In this document: positions 34,450-46,774 of the stretch, piece after piece
How the letters are laid out: each line of letters opens with the position of its first letter
Numbering within the stretch: position 1 is the stretch's first letter
NCBI GenBank assembly: GCA_003576535.1
Contig: QXCQ01000122.1
Location: 1 to 49,393 of the forward strand
Direction of reading: 5' to 3'
DNA length: 49,393 nt
From: Nakamurella silvestris
GTDB taxonomy: Bacteria > Actinomycetota > Actinomycetes > Mycobacteriales > Nakamurellaceae
The notes under the pieces: model-generated
The model's input: the letters and a program-made list of their open reading frames with translations, nothing else
Database searches by the model: none
What the model was told of the DNA's origin: nothing
Program-made: the position numbers and the translations under genes

Positions 34450-34501
34450 GCGGTGGGATATGCGCAGCAAAAGGTCCGTTTCGGTGCGCATATCCCACCG
34501 C
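34450..34501. repeat. Intergenic hairpin with perfect 17-base arms
   Basis: GCGGTGGGATATGCGCA (34450-34466) and its exact complement (34485-34501) flank an 18-base loop. It lies between the MFS exporter and the GNAT gene, with no T-tract on either side. It could end the exporter transcript or be a mobile or interspersed palindrome; no second copy is in the window. Confidence 0.65.
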
Positions 34502-34547
34502 AGGATCCGGTTCTGAGCTCCTGCGCCGATGGCTACAGTGGGAGCCG

Positions 34548-35111
34548 ATGGAAACGATCCTGATCAACGAACAGCACTGGCAGTACCTGCGCGATCTCCG
34601 GTGGGAGATGCTTGCCGACACCCCGATCGCCTATGTCGAGAGCCTGGCGGACGCCAAGGCCCTTCCGGAGAGCGAGTGGCGGTTCCGTGCCAGGCGGTGC
34701 GCCGAACCGAACTCCGTCGGGCTGGCCGCCGTCGACGAGAACGGCCGCTGGATCGGCACCATGTCCGCCTACATCTCCGACCAGGGACAGGTGTTCCTGG
34801 TCGGGGTCTACGTCACCCCGTCGGCGCGCGGATCCGGGGTCGCCGACCTGCTGCTCGACGGGATCGAGGCGTGGGTGATCGCCAACGCGTCGAGTCGGGT
34901 CCTGACGCTCGGTGTCCACGAGAGCAACGACCGCGCGCAGGCCTTCTACCGGCGGCGCGGCTACCTCCCGACCGGGGAGACCGAACCGTACAAGCTCGAT
35001 CCACGGCAGAGCGAGATCCTGATGGTCAGGGTGCTGGTGGCCGGGACGGATGACGCGCCCCCCGGTGCCACCGGCTCCGGTCCCTCCGCGCACGGGCATC
35101 CCGGCCGATGA
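34548..35111 (+). CDS. GNAT family N-acetyltransferase
   Basis: 187 residues from ATG 34548; TACAGT (34534-34539) eight bases upstream suggests a near-leaderless start. GNAT fold: VFLVGVYVTPSARGSGVADLL supplies beta-4 and the acetyl-CoA pyrophosphate loop (R-G-S-G-V), and LGVHESNDRAQAFYRRRGY is the conserved C-terminal block. The last ~25 residues are Gly/Pro-rich and dispensable-looking. Overlaps the methyltransferase start by four bases (ATGA). Substrate unknown. Confidence 0.9.
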   Translation: METILINEQHWQYLRDLRWEMLADTPIAYVESLADAKALPESEWRFRARRCAEPNSVGLAAVDENGRWIGTMSAYISDQGQVFLVGVYVTPSARGSGVADLLLDGIEAWVIANASSRVLTLGVHESNDRAQAFYRRRGYLPTGETEPYKLDPRQSEILMVRVLVAGTDDAPPGATGSGPSAHGHPGR

Positions 35112-35911
35112 GCGAGCAGATCGAGATCACCGACCCGGCCGATCCCCGGCTCGACGACTTCCGTGATCTCTCGGTCGCCGACCGCCGCCCCGACCGGCCG
35201 GGAGGACGCGGACTGGTGATCGCCGAGGGTGTGGTCGTGGTGGAACGGCTGGTGGCCTCGCCGTACCCGATGCGGGCGATGCTCGGGGTGCCGCGTCGGT
35301 TCGCCGAACTCCAGGCGACCTTGGCGGCGGAATCGGCTCCGTACTACGCCGTGACGGCCGAGCTGATGGCCGAGGTCGTGGGCTTCCACCTCAACCGGGG
35401 GGTACTCGCGGTGGCTGATCGGGTCGAATTTCCCGCCGCGGCGGAGCTGCTCGCGAGCGCTCGGCGGGTCGCCGTGCTGGAGGGTGTGGGGGACCACGAG
35501 AACCTCGGCTCGATCTTCCGCAACGCCGCCGCCCTCGGCATCGACGCGGTGCTGCTCGCCGAAGGATGCTCGGACCCGCTCTACCGCCGGAGCATCCGGG
35601 TGTCCATGGGGAACGTCTTCAAGGTGCCCTTCGGCCGCCTCGACCCGCTGGTCCCGCAGGGCATGGACCTGCTGCGCGGGCACGGGTTCACCGTTGCTGC
35701 CCTGACACCGGCCGCCGGTTCGGTGGCGCTGCACGAGGCGGAACTGCGGGGGCGTCGGGTCGCGGTGCTGCTCGGTTCCGAGGGCCCGGGGCTGACCGAC
35801 CATGCGCTGCTGGCCAGTGACGTACGGGTGCGCATCCCGATGGCCAACGGAGTCGATTCGCTGAACGTGGCCACCGCAGGAGCGATCGCCTTCGCCGCGG
35901 TGGCCGACTGA
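35108..35911 (+). CDS. SpoU/TrmH family RNA 2'-O-methyltransferase
   Basis: 267 residues from ATG 35108, translationally coupled to the GNAT gene. The SPOUT knot motifs are all present: motif 1 NLGSIFRNAAALG, motif 2 LLGSEGPGLTD and motif 3 IPMANGVDSLNVATAGAIA, preceded by an N-terminal substrate-binding domain (VIAEGVVVVERLV). It transfers a methyl group from S-adenosylmethionine to a ribose 2'-OH in tRNA or rRNA; the target is not predictable. Same place as Rv0881. A 16-base tandem repeat array begins at its stop codon. Confidence 0.93.
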   Translation: MSEQIEITDPADPRLDDFRDLSVADRRPDRPGGRGLVIAEGVVVVERLVASPYPMRAMLGVPRRFAELQATLAAESAPYYAVTAELMAEVVGFHLNRGVLAVADRVEFPAAAELLASARRVAVLEGVGDHENLGSIFRNAAALGIDAVLLAEGCSDPLYRRSIRVSMGNVFKVPFGRLDPLVPQGMDLLRGHGFTVAALTPAAGSVALHEAELRGRRVAVLLGSEGPGLTDHALLASDVRVRIPMANGVDSLNVATAGAIAFAAVAD

Positions 35912-35988
35912 CGGTGCGGCCGCCTGACGGTGCCGCCACCGACGGTGCTGCCGGGTCGGCGGTGCTGCCGGCTGACGGTGCCGCCGGA
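35909..35988. repeat. Degenerate 16-bp tandem repeat, about five copies
   Basis: Units near 35909, 35925, 35940, 35956 and 35973 follow the pattern TGACGGTGCCGCCGNN, the first unit starting with the TGA stop of the methyltransferase gene. Non-coding; it may reflect slippage. Confidence 0.6.
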
Positions 35989-36054
35989 TCAGCGGGCCGC
36001 TGGTAACCCTGCGCGACAGGTGCTGAACCGAGGGCCACCAGATTGACGATTAAG

Positions 36055-36083
36055 TTGACCGAATTGGTGGATAAACGCACACT
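36055..36083 (+). promoter_or_regulatory. Leaderless promoter of the DUF4395 gene
   Basis: TTGACC (36055-36060), a 17-base spacer and CACACT (36078-36083), then six bases to GTG 36090. Transcription should start at the start codon. Confidence 0.55.
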
Positions 36084-36089
36084 GGTGGG

Positions 36090-36641
36090 GTGAAGACCCT
36101 GTTCAAGTTCCCCAACCCGGTCAACGAGGTCGCTGCCCGCACCGTGGCGGCGGGGATCCTGGCGCTGTGTCTGGCCGTGCTGGTGTTCCGCACACCGTGG
36201 CTGCTGTGGCCGCTCGCCTACGGTTTCCTCGCCCGTGTGGCGAGTGGACCGACGCTGTCGCCGTGGGGGCAGTTCGCCACCAGGGTGATCGTGCCGGCGC
36301 TTCCCTTCGCGCCGCGGCCCGTCCCCGGTCCGCCGAAGCGTTTCGCCCAGGGCATGGGTGCGGTGATGTCGGTGGGGGCGCTGGTCTCCTACTACGCCTG
36401 GTCGCCGATCGCGGCCTGGGTGCTGGTGGCCCTGATCGCGGTGGCAGCCACCCTGGAGTCGGTGTTCGGGATCTGCCTCGGCTGCCTGATCTTCGGGCGG
36501 CTGCAGCGGTGGGGCGTCATCCCGGATTCGGTGTGCGAGGCCTGCAACGCGGTGGGTCCCCGGATCGCGGCGGCCGCAGCGGCCCAGGCGCGGGCGGCGG
36601 AAGCGGCACCGACGGCGGCGGCGGGTGCGCCCGGAACCTGA
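36090..36641 (+). CDS. DUF4395 family membrane protein
   Basis: 183 residues from GTG 36090, supported by the leaderless promoter. Begins FKFPNPVNEVAARTVAAGIL, the DUF4395 opening, with four membrane segments and a paired-cysteine block (GICLGCLIFGRLQ, VCEACNA). The C-terminus is Ala-rich. DUF4395 proteins are small integral membrane proteins often linked to thiol or sulfur chemistry; that role is not visible here beyond the Cys residues. No partner gene adjoins it. Confidence 0.87.
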   Translation: MKTLFKFPNPVNEVAARTVAAGILALCLAVLVFRTPWLLWPLAYGFLARVASGPTLSPWGQFATRVIVPALPFAPRPVPGPPKRFAQGMGAVMSVGALVSYYAWSPIAAWVLVALIAVAATLESVFGICLGCLIFGRLQRWGVIPDSVCEACNAVGPRIAAAAAAQARAAEAAPTAAAGAPGT

Positions 36642-36655
36642 CCGTTTCCGGGCAC

Positions 36656-36661
36656 TACAGT
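36656..36661 (+). promoter_or_regulatory. -10 element of the DUF2537 gene
   Basis: TACAGT followed by six bases and ATG 36668: a leaderless start inside the 26-base gap after DUF4395. No clear -35. Confidence 0.5.
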
Positions 36662-36667
36662 CGAGCC

Positions 36668-37252
36668 ATGACGTCACACCCCGATGACAGCTCCACGCAG
36701 GATCCTGGCCCTGCGGACGGTCCTGCCCCCGGTCAGGTCGGTGCCGGCCGGTCGAGTGCGGAGGCTGTCGGCGGTGCACCCGGCAGCGTGGTGACCGCGT
36801 CGCCGGAGCAGGTCGGCCACCATGCCCGGCACGCCCGCGAATCGGACACCGAGGAGCTGTATCCGGTTGCGGTCGACCTGGTGACGCCCGACGATCACAT
36901 CGCCGATCCGTACGCCGTCGGGGATTCGGGCGATCCGGCTGCCGAGGAACCTCGCGGCGACTGGGCGTGGATCGAGGAATGGCGGGCGGGTTCCGAGCCC
37001 ACCCCCTGGGGCCCGGGTCTGATCATCTCCGGCTTCGTGGCGGTGGTGGTCGCGGTGGCCGTGTACGTGATCACGGCCGGACTGGCGGATCGCCCGCTGT
37101 TCGCCGTGGCGGCCAACATCGTGGTGGTGGCCGGGCTCTCGCCCGCCCTGTGGTTGTCCCGCGGACTCCCGGTGCTGCGATGGGTGGCCCTCGGCGGTGC
37201 CGCCGGGGTGCTGGCCGCCTGGTTCGCCATCGTCACCTTCCCCATCGGCTGA
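36668..37252 (+). CDS. DUF2537 family membrane protein
   Basis: 194 residues from ATG 36668, fixed by TACAGT six bases upstream. The first ~110 residues are acidic and Pro/Gly-rich, probably disordered and cytoplasmic; then about four membrane segments (GLIISGFVAVVVAVAVYVIT, LFAVAANIVVVAGL, VLRWVALGGAAGVLAAWF). The membrane part matches DUF2537 (Rv0882-like), with a longer N-terminus than I recall for that protein. Convergent with the ABC exporter genes. Function unknown. Confidence 0.83.
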   Translation: MTSHPDDSSTQDPGPADGPAPGQVGAGRSSAEAVGGAPGSVVTASPEQVGHHARHARESDTEELYPVAVDLVTPDDHIADPYAVGDSGDPAAEEPRGDWAWIEEWRAGSEPTPWGPGLIISGFVAVVVAVAVYVITAGLADRPLFAVAANIVVVAGLSPALWLSRGLPVLRWVALGGAAGVLAAWFAIVTFPIG

Positions 37253-37293
37253 TCCACCCCCGGCCTTCCCGCTCGACGGGGAGTGGGGGCGCG

Positions 37294-39111
37294 TCAGACC
37301 AGGGAGTCCCGCCAGGCGGCGTGCAGGTCGGCGAACCGGCCCACCCCGTCGATCAGCTCGGCCGGGGTTCCGTCCTCGACGACCCGTCCGTGTTCCATCA
37401 CCAGCACCCGATCGGCGATGGACACCGTCGACAACCGGTGCGCGATGATCACCGCGGTCCGACCGTCCAGCACCGTGCGCAGCGCCGCCTGAACCGCGCG
37501 CTCGCTCGGAATGTCCAGTGAGGCCGTCGCCTCGTCGAGGATCAGTACCGCCGGATCGGCGAGGAAGGCACGGGCGAAGGCCACCAGCTGCCTCTGACCG
37601 GCGGACAGCCGGCCACCACGTTTACGGACGTCGGTGTCGAACCCGTCCGGCAACCGGTGGATGAACTCGGCGGCGCCGATCTCCTCCGCCGCCAGCTCGA
37701 TCTCCTCACGGGTCGCCTCCGGCCGGCCGAGGGCGATGTTGTCGGCCACCGACCCCGAGAACAAGAAGGACTCCTGGGTCACCATGACGACACCGCGTCG
37801 CAGATCGGTGGTCGACAGGTCCCGCAGATCCACACCGTCCAGGGTCACCGACCCGTGGCTCGGGTCGTAGAACCGGGAGATCAACTTGGCGACGGTCGAC
37901 TTGCCGGCCCCGGTCGCCCCCACCAGCGCGATGGTCTGACCGGCCGGTATCTCCAGGTCGAAGGTGGGCAGTACCTCGATCCCCGCGGTGTAGGAGAAGT
38001 CCACCCCCGAAGCGACGACGTGCCCCTGCGGGTTCGGCAGCGCCACCGGGTTCTTCGGCTCCGGAACGGCGGGCTCCTCCTCCAGCAGGCCGGAGATCTT
38101 CTCCAGGGCCGCGGTGGCCGACTGGAACGAGTTGTAGAACATGGCCAGTTCGTCCATCGGGTCGTACATGCGGCGCAGGTACAGCAGGAAGGCCGTCAGC
38201 ACCCCGATCTCCATCTGGCCGTTCACCACCCGCACCGCTCCCCAGACGGTGACGGCGGCGAGGCTGATGTTGCCGATGATCCGCACCGCGGGTGTGTACA
38301 TCGCGAAGGAGACCATGACGTCACCGTTGGCGTGGGCGTAGGCGCGGTTGTCCTCGTCGAAGATCTTGGCGTTCCGTGACTCGCGGCGGAAGGTCTGGAC
38401 CGCCCGCAAGCCGTTCAGGGTCTCGGTGAACTGCACGATCACCGCGGCGATGTGCCGTCGGGTACGGCGGTAGATCCGGATCGACCGCCGTTGGAACCAG
38501 CGGGTGACACCGTAGAGAGGGATGAAGCCGAGCAGCACGGCCAGCCCCAGCGGCAGGTCGAGCACCAGCAGGGTGCCGGCCACGACCACCACCGACAACG
38601 CACCCGTCACCAGGCCGTCGAGGCCCTGTTCGGTCAGATCGGAGATCGCGTCGAGGTCGGAGGTCATTCGCGAGATCACCTTGCCGGAGGTGTACTTCTC
38701 GTGGAAGGACACACTCAGCTCCTGCGAATGGTCGAACACCCGTTTGCGCAGGTCCAGCAGGATGTTCTGGGAGATCCTGCCGGCCAGTCGGGTGAAGGCC
38801 ATCCGCATCAGGGCCGAGATCAGACCGGCGGCCAGGTAGCCGAGGATGGCCCAGGTGAGCGGTCGCCCGTTGCCGTCGACGAGTTCGGGTACCGCCGTGT
38901 CGATCGCGTACGCGATGAGCAGCGGCCCGGCCAGGGCCGCGACCTGGTCGGCGATGACCACCAGCAGGGCCAGGACCAGCAACCGCTTGTGCGGTCGGGC
39001 CAGCACCCGCAGCAACCGCCGCGACCGTGCCTGGAGTTTGACGCCCGTGGCGTGCTCCAGCTCGTCGGTGTCCTCGGCGGCAACGCCGCGCCAGGACTGG
39101 TCGGTGCTCAT
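37294..39111 (-). CDS. ABC exporter half-transporter with intact catalytic Glu
   Basis: 605 residues. Type I exporter membrane domain (six helices, residues about 45-330), then the nucleotide-binding domain: Walker A VGATGAGKS, signature LSAGQ (not LSGGQ), Walker B plus Glu LILDEATASLD and switch IIAHRLST. The ATG overlaps the stop of the partner gene upstream (39109-39113). Together they form a heterodimeric exporter of the TM287/288 or Rv1272c/Rv1273c type. Export substrate (drug, lipid or peptide) cannot be told from sequence. Confidence 0.92.
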   Translation of the reverse strand: MSTDQSWRGVAAEDTDELEHATGVKLQARSRRLLRVLARPHKRLLVLALLVVIADQVAALAGPLLIAYAIDTAVPELVDGNGRPLTWAILGYLAAGLISALMRMAFTRLAGRISQNILLDLRKRVFDHSQELSVSFHEKYTSGKVISRMTSDLDAISDLTEQGLDGLVTGALSVVVVAGTLLVLDLPLGLAVLLGFIPLYGVTRWFQRRSIRIYRRTRRHIAAVIVQFTETLNGLRAVQTFRRESRNAKIFDEDNRAYAHANGDVMVSFAMYTPAVRIIGNISLAAVTVWGAVRVVNGQMEIGVLTAFLLYLRRMYDPMDELAMFYNSFQSATAALEKISGLLEEEPAVPEPKNPVALPNPQGHVVASGVDFSYTAGIEVLPTFDLEIPAGQTIALVGATGAGKSTVAKLISRFYDPSHGSVTLDGVDLRDLSTTDLRRGVVMVTQESFLFSGSVADNIALGRPEATREEIELAAEEIGAAEFIHRLPDGFDTDVRKRGGRLSAGQRQLVAFARAFLADPAVLILDEATASLDIPSERAVQAALRTVLDGRTAVIIAHRLSTVSIADRVLVMEHGRVVEDGTPAELIDGVGRFADLHAAWRDSLV

Positions 39112-40946
39112 CAGTTCTCCTGCTGGTCGGTGTAGGCATTGCTGGACAGCAGATCGCGGTAGTCCGCGGACTCGGCCATCAACTGCGAGTGGGTGCCGAG
39201 GGCGGCGATGCGGCCGTCCTTGAGCAGGGCGACCTGCTCGGCGAGCATCACCGTCGACGCGCGGTGCGCGATGAGCAGGGTCGTCGTGGTGGTCAGCACC
39301 CGACGCAGGGCCGCCTCCACCGCCGCCTCGGTGTGAATGTCCAGGGCCGACAGCGGGTCGTCCAGGACCAGCACGCGGGGGTGGCCGAGGACCGCACGGG
39401 CCAGTGCGAGCCGTTGTCGCTGACCGCCGGACAGGCTCAGTCCCTGCTCCCCGAGGCGGGTGTCCAGACCCCAGGGGAGGTCGTCGACGAAGTCGGCCTG
39501 GGCGATGGACAGCGCCTGGCGCACGTCCTCGTCGGTGGCATCGGGATGGCCCAGTCGCACGTTCTCCGCGGCACTGGCGGAGAACAGGGTGGGCTCCTCG
39601 AAGGCGACGGAGACGGCCGTCCGTAGATCGGGCAGTGCGAGATCACGGATGTCCACACCGTCGATGGTGATCCGGCCTCCGGTGACGTCGTACAGGCGGT
39701 TGACCAGGGCGGTCAGGGTGGTCTTCCCCGAACCCGTGGCTCCGACCACGGCGACCGTGCGGCCCGGTTCCAGTACCAGGTCCAGACCCGCGAGCGCGTC
39801 CTTGTTCTCGTCGGCGGTGTCCGGGAAACGGAAGGTGACATCCTCGAAGACGAGCCGTCCGGCCTGCGCCGACGGGGGCAGCGTCACCGGGACGGCGGGG
39901 GAGGTCACCGTCAACGGTTGGTCCATCACCTCGAAGTAGCGGTCGGCGGCAGCGGCGGTCTCGTTGGTCGAGGCGAGTAGCCAGCCGAGGGAGTCCACCG
40001 GCCAGCGGAGCATCATCGCCACGAAGAAGAAGGCGACCAGGGCGCCGGCCGACAAGTCCCCGTCGGCCACCTGGTTGACCCCCAGCAGCAGCGCGACGCC
40101 GATGGCGATCTCCGGCAGGGCGATGATCACCGCCCACAGCGCGCCCACCACCCGGACCTTCTTCAGTTCGGTGGCACGCAGGGCCATGGCCTGCTTGCGG
40201 AACGCCTGGCCGAGATGGGCGGACCGGCCGAAGGCCTTGAGGATCCGGATTCCCAGGACCGACTCCTCGACCATGGTCGCCAGGTCGCCCACCTGGTCCT
40301 GGGACCGGCGCGCCAGCACCTTGTACTTCACCTCGAACAACAGGCAGAGCACGATCAGCGGCACCGCAAGCACCACGAAGACCAGTCCGAGCTGCCAGGA
40401 CAGGCTCAGCAGGATGATCACCCCGATGACGAAGGTCGAGATGTTGACCATCAGGAAGATCGCGGTGAAGGCCAGGAACATCCTGATGGTGTTCAGATCC
40501 GAGATCGCCCGGGAGAGCAGCTGTCCGGAGGAGTAGTGGTCATGGAAGGCGACGGGCAGGGCCTGCAGCCGCTGGTAGAGGTTCTGCCGGAGTTTCGCCT
40601 CCACCCGCATGCACGGCCGGGCCACCAGGATCCGACGGACGCCGTACAGGCCGCCCTCGAGGATGCCCACCAGCACCAGGGTGATCCCCAACGGCCAGAG
40701 GCCGGAGAGGTTCTTCTCGGTGATCGGCCCGTCGATGATCTTCTGCAGGATGAGCGGGATGACCAGACCGCAGACCGAGGCGACCAGTGCGAAGAAGGCC
40801 GAACCGGCCAGCCGCCAGGAGATGGGTTTCACCGCGGGCCACAGCCGCCGGAGGGCGGTGTAGGACCCGGGCTTGCGTCCGCCCGGACGCCCGGAGGCGT
40901 GGGTGGTCCCGGGTGATTCCTGGATGTCGGTGAGGGTGTTCGTCAT
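39111..40946 (-). CDS. ABC exporter half-transporter with Asp in place of catalytic Glu
   Basis: 611 residues from ATG 40946 (GGAGGGG three bases upstream). Six-helix membrane domain, then Walker A VGATGSGKT, signature LSGGQ, Walker B VLVLDDPLSALD with Asp where the catalytic Glu should be, and switch LIAHRAST. The non-canonical Asp here and LSAGQ in the partner fall in the same composite site, so the dimer has one degenerate and one active ATP site. First gene of the two-gene operon; the preceding gene on this strand is sepH, 92 bases upstream. Confidence 0.92.
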   Translation of the reverse strand: MTNTLTDIQESPGTTHASGRPGGRKPGSYTALRRLWPAVKPISWRLAGSAFFALVASVCGLVIPLILQKIIDGPITEKNLSGLWPLGITLVLVGILEGGLYGVRRILVARPCMRVEAKLRQNLYQRLQALPVAFHDHYSSGQLLSRAISDLNTIRMFLAFTAIFLMVNISTFVIGVIILLSLSWQLGLVFVVLAVPLIVLCLLFEVKYKVLARRSQDQVGDLATMVEESVLGIRILKAFGRSAHLGQAFRKQAMALRATELKKVRVVGALWAVIIALPEIAIGVALLLGVNQVADGDLSAGALVAFFFVAMMLRWPVDSLGWLLASTNETAAAADRYFEVMDQPLTVTSPAVPVTLPPSAQAGRLVFEDVTFRFPDTADENKDALAGLDLVLEPGRTVAVVGATGSGKTTLTALVNRLYDVTGGRITIDGVDIRDLALPDLRTAVSVAFEEPTLFSASAAENVRLGHPDATDEDVRQALSIAQADFVDDLPWGLDTRLGEQGLSLSGGQRQRLALARAVLGHPRVLVLDDPLSALDIHTEAAVEAALRRVLTTTTTLLIAHRASTVMLAEQVALLKDGRIAALGTHSQLMAESADYRDLLSSNAYTDQQEN

Positions 40947-41038
40947 AACCCCTCCGAGGCTACGACCAGCCCCCGACAGTGCGCGACCGAGTTTCCGTCA
41001 CGAGCCGTCTGCCTGCAGAAATCAGGGTGCGCGGGGAG

Positions 41039-42004
41039 TCAGTGACCGGAGGAACGCACACCCAGCAGCACGTCCTCCCAGGACGGCATGGCCGGGCGAC
41101 CGTTGGACTTCCGGGCAGGCTTGGGATCGGCGGACTTGTCCTCGGCGGGGGCGGCGGGGGACGGTGCCGCGGTGGGAGGGGGCGTCGGTGGGGGTGCCGG
41201 TACCGCCGCTGCGGTCGGGACCTGAGCCGCGGTCGGCACGTGGGCGGGCTTCGGGGCGGCCTTCGCGGTCCGCGAGGCAGCGACCGAAGGGTGACGGGAG
41301 GCCGCTGCCGCCACCACTGCGGGCACGGATGCGGCTTCAGGTGCGGCGGCATGGGTCAGCATGGGGTGGTCGGCGACCACCGCCGGCGGCTCTGCCAGGG
41401 TCAGATCACGGACGGTCCGGAGCGGACGCGGGGCCGGATCGACGATCTCCATGGCGGTCTCGTCGTACGGGGTCAGGGTGCTCCCGGTGGAGCGTGCGTG
41501 GAAGGCCCACCGTGCGGTGTTCTCGCTGCGGCCCGCCTGCCATCGCAGCAGAAGGACCCACTGGCCGGTCTCCTCGCGGTAGGAATCCCAGCTCATGCCC
41601 TCGGCCTGACCGCGCTGGGCCAGGGTCCGGTTGACCAGCTGCTCGACCGTGCGCTCGGCAGGGAGCCCGTCGATCACCGGGTGGGCCGCGCGGGCGCGGT
41701 CGGCCATGGCGGAGCGCTCCATCAGTACCGGGTAGGCGAAACGTTCGACCTTGCCGATCTCGCAGTTGGCCACCGCCGCGACCTGTTCGACACTGGCTCC
41801 GGCCCGTACCCGGGCCTGGATCTCCCGCGGCCTCAGCTGTGATTGCATTTCGATCTCCAACTGGCCGAGGCGGGAAAGGTCGCCGCGGACGGCGGCGGTG
41901 AGTCGCTCGTCGGTGGGAAGTGCGAACTGGTCACCCGATTCGGGTTCCTCGCATACCACTTGGGCACCGTTGTCGGTGAGTCCGAGTACTCGGAGCGCGC
42001 GCAC
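41039..42004 (-). CDS. sepH: Septation protein SepH
   Basis: 321 residues from GTG 42004 with GGAGGAG six bases upstream. The N-terminal DUF3071 domain (residues 1-165; MRALRVLGLTDNG, QLRPREIQARVRAGASVEQV helix-turn-helix-like, SYREETGQWVLLLRW) is followed by an Ala/Pro-rich disordered linker and the conserved C-terminal tail MPSWEDVLLGVR. SepH binds FtsZ and promotes Z-ring assembly in actinobacteria. Same place as Rv0883c, beside serC, as in mycobacteria. Confidence 0.92.
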   Translation of the reverse strand: MRALRVLGLTDNGAQVVCEEPESGDQFALPTDERLTAAVRGDLSRLGQLEIEMQSQLRPREIQARVRAGASVEQVAAVANCEIGKVERFAYPVLMERSAMADRARAAHPVIDGLPAERTVEQLVNRTLAQRGQAEGMSWDSYREETGQWVLLLRWQAGRSENTARWAFHARSTGSTLTPYDETAMEIVDPAPRPLRTVRDLTLAEPPAVVADHPMLTHAAAPEAASVPAVVAAAASRHPSVAASRTAKAAPKPAHVPTAAQVPTAAAVPAPPPTPPPTAAPSPAAPAEDKSADPKPARKSNGRPAMPSWEDVLLGVRSSGH

Positions 42005-42209
42005 GATGTTCTCCTCCCAGTGGCCGTGCTCCGCACGTTATCGGCTCGGTACGACGTTCCGTTCCAGGCGCGCCGATCGGCACCGCCCGGATGCGACCGG
42101 CGGGCTGCCGGTCGATGCTGCCCCGCCCCCGGTCGATGCGAGAACCGGCCCCGGACAAACGGGTTCGGCCTGCATCGCACCGACCGGGTGGCAGGTGTGA
42201 TCTGTGCCG

Positions 42210-45991
<3,782 letters not shown>

Positions 45992-46113
45992 CGGGTTGAG
46001 GCTACTGGTAGGCACGGACGGCGCGGCCCGGCCGTACGCCGACCGGTCGGCCCGAGGCGGGCGGAGGGACCCGACCGGCGGCCCGCTCTCGTCCGCCACG
46101 GATGGCCCCGGCC

Positions 46114-46119
46114 CATACT
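46114..46119 (+). promoter_or_regulatory. -10 element of the TMEM175-type channel gene
   Basis: CATACT, then six bases and ATG 46126: a leaderless start. It lies in the 134-base divergent gap shared with the helicase gene. Confidence 0.5.
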
Positions 46120-46125
46120 GACCGC

Positions 46126-46770
46126 ATGCGAACTGAGCGCGGTTTCGATCGGCTGGTCAATTTCAGTGATGCGGTGGTCGCCATCGCGATCACGTTGTTG
46201 GTGCTGCCGCTGGTGGAGCTGGCCTCCGATGCCGCAGGGGAGCCTTCGGGGCAGGGAGCACTGGAGCGGATCTTCCGGGAGAACGGATTCCAGTTCGCCT
46301 CGTTCCTGCTGAGTTTCTATGTGATCGGGACCCTGTGGCGGGGCCATCACCGGCTGTTCGAGTACCTGCGGGACTACGACAAGATCGTCCTGCGACTGAA
46401 CATGCTGTGGCTGCTGACGATCGTGTTCCTGCCGTTCTCCACCCAGATGCTCGGGGAGTCCTCCTCCGACCCGGCCGCGAATGCGCTCTACGTCGGCACC
46501 ATCTTCATCAGCTCGCTGAGCCTGTTCGGCCTGGAGCTGTGGGTGCGACGTCACCCCTACCTGCGGATGGCCGCGGAGGACCCCGGTGTTCCCGGCGAGG
46601 CGGGCAGGGCCGACCACGACCCGATCAACGGTCGGATCTGGGTGCTGCCGACCGCTCTGGCGATCGTCGGGGTGATCGCCACCGTGTTCCCCGGGGTGGG
46701 GCTGTGGGGCATGTTGTTGTTGCTGGTGGTGGGTCCGGTCCGGAGGTTCGGGGTGAACCAGGACAAATGA
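46126..46770 (+). CDS. TMEM175/DUF1211 family membrane protein (potassium channel-like)
   Basis: 214 residues from ATG 46126. The first helix carries the family signature R-x3-FSDAVVAIAITLL, whose residues line the pore in TMEM175 channels; about five further membrane segments follow (FASFLLSFYVIGTLWRGHH, LNMLWLLTIVFLPFSTQML, LPTALAIVGVIATVFPGVG). Bacterial members form tetrameric, weakly selective potassium channels. Its end is four bases from the end of the convergent citrate synthase gene. Confidence 0.9.
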   Translation: MRTERGFDRLVNFSDAVVAIAITLLVLPLVELASDAAGEPSGQGALERIFRENGFQFASFLLSFYVIGTLWRGHHRLFEYLRDYDKIVLRLNMLWLLTIVFLPFSTQMLGESSSDPAANALYVGTIFISSLSLFGLELWVRRHPYLRMAAEDPGVPGEAGRADHDPINGRIWVLPTALAIVGVIATVFPGVGLWGMLLLLVVGPVRRFGVNQDK

Positions 46771-46774
46771 GGCC

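Noticed and set aside
42005-42209. 205-base gap between sepH and serC checked for a gene or riboswitch
   Set aside because: Only a twice-occurring CCGGTCGATGC was noted; no stable conserved structure or ORF with a binding site.
45992-46099. Longer helicase start at ATG 46099
   Set aside because: The added residues are not family-like and would place the start codon close to the divergent leaderless promoter; GTG 45991 gives the expected opening.
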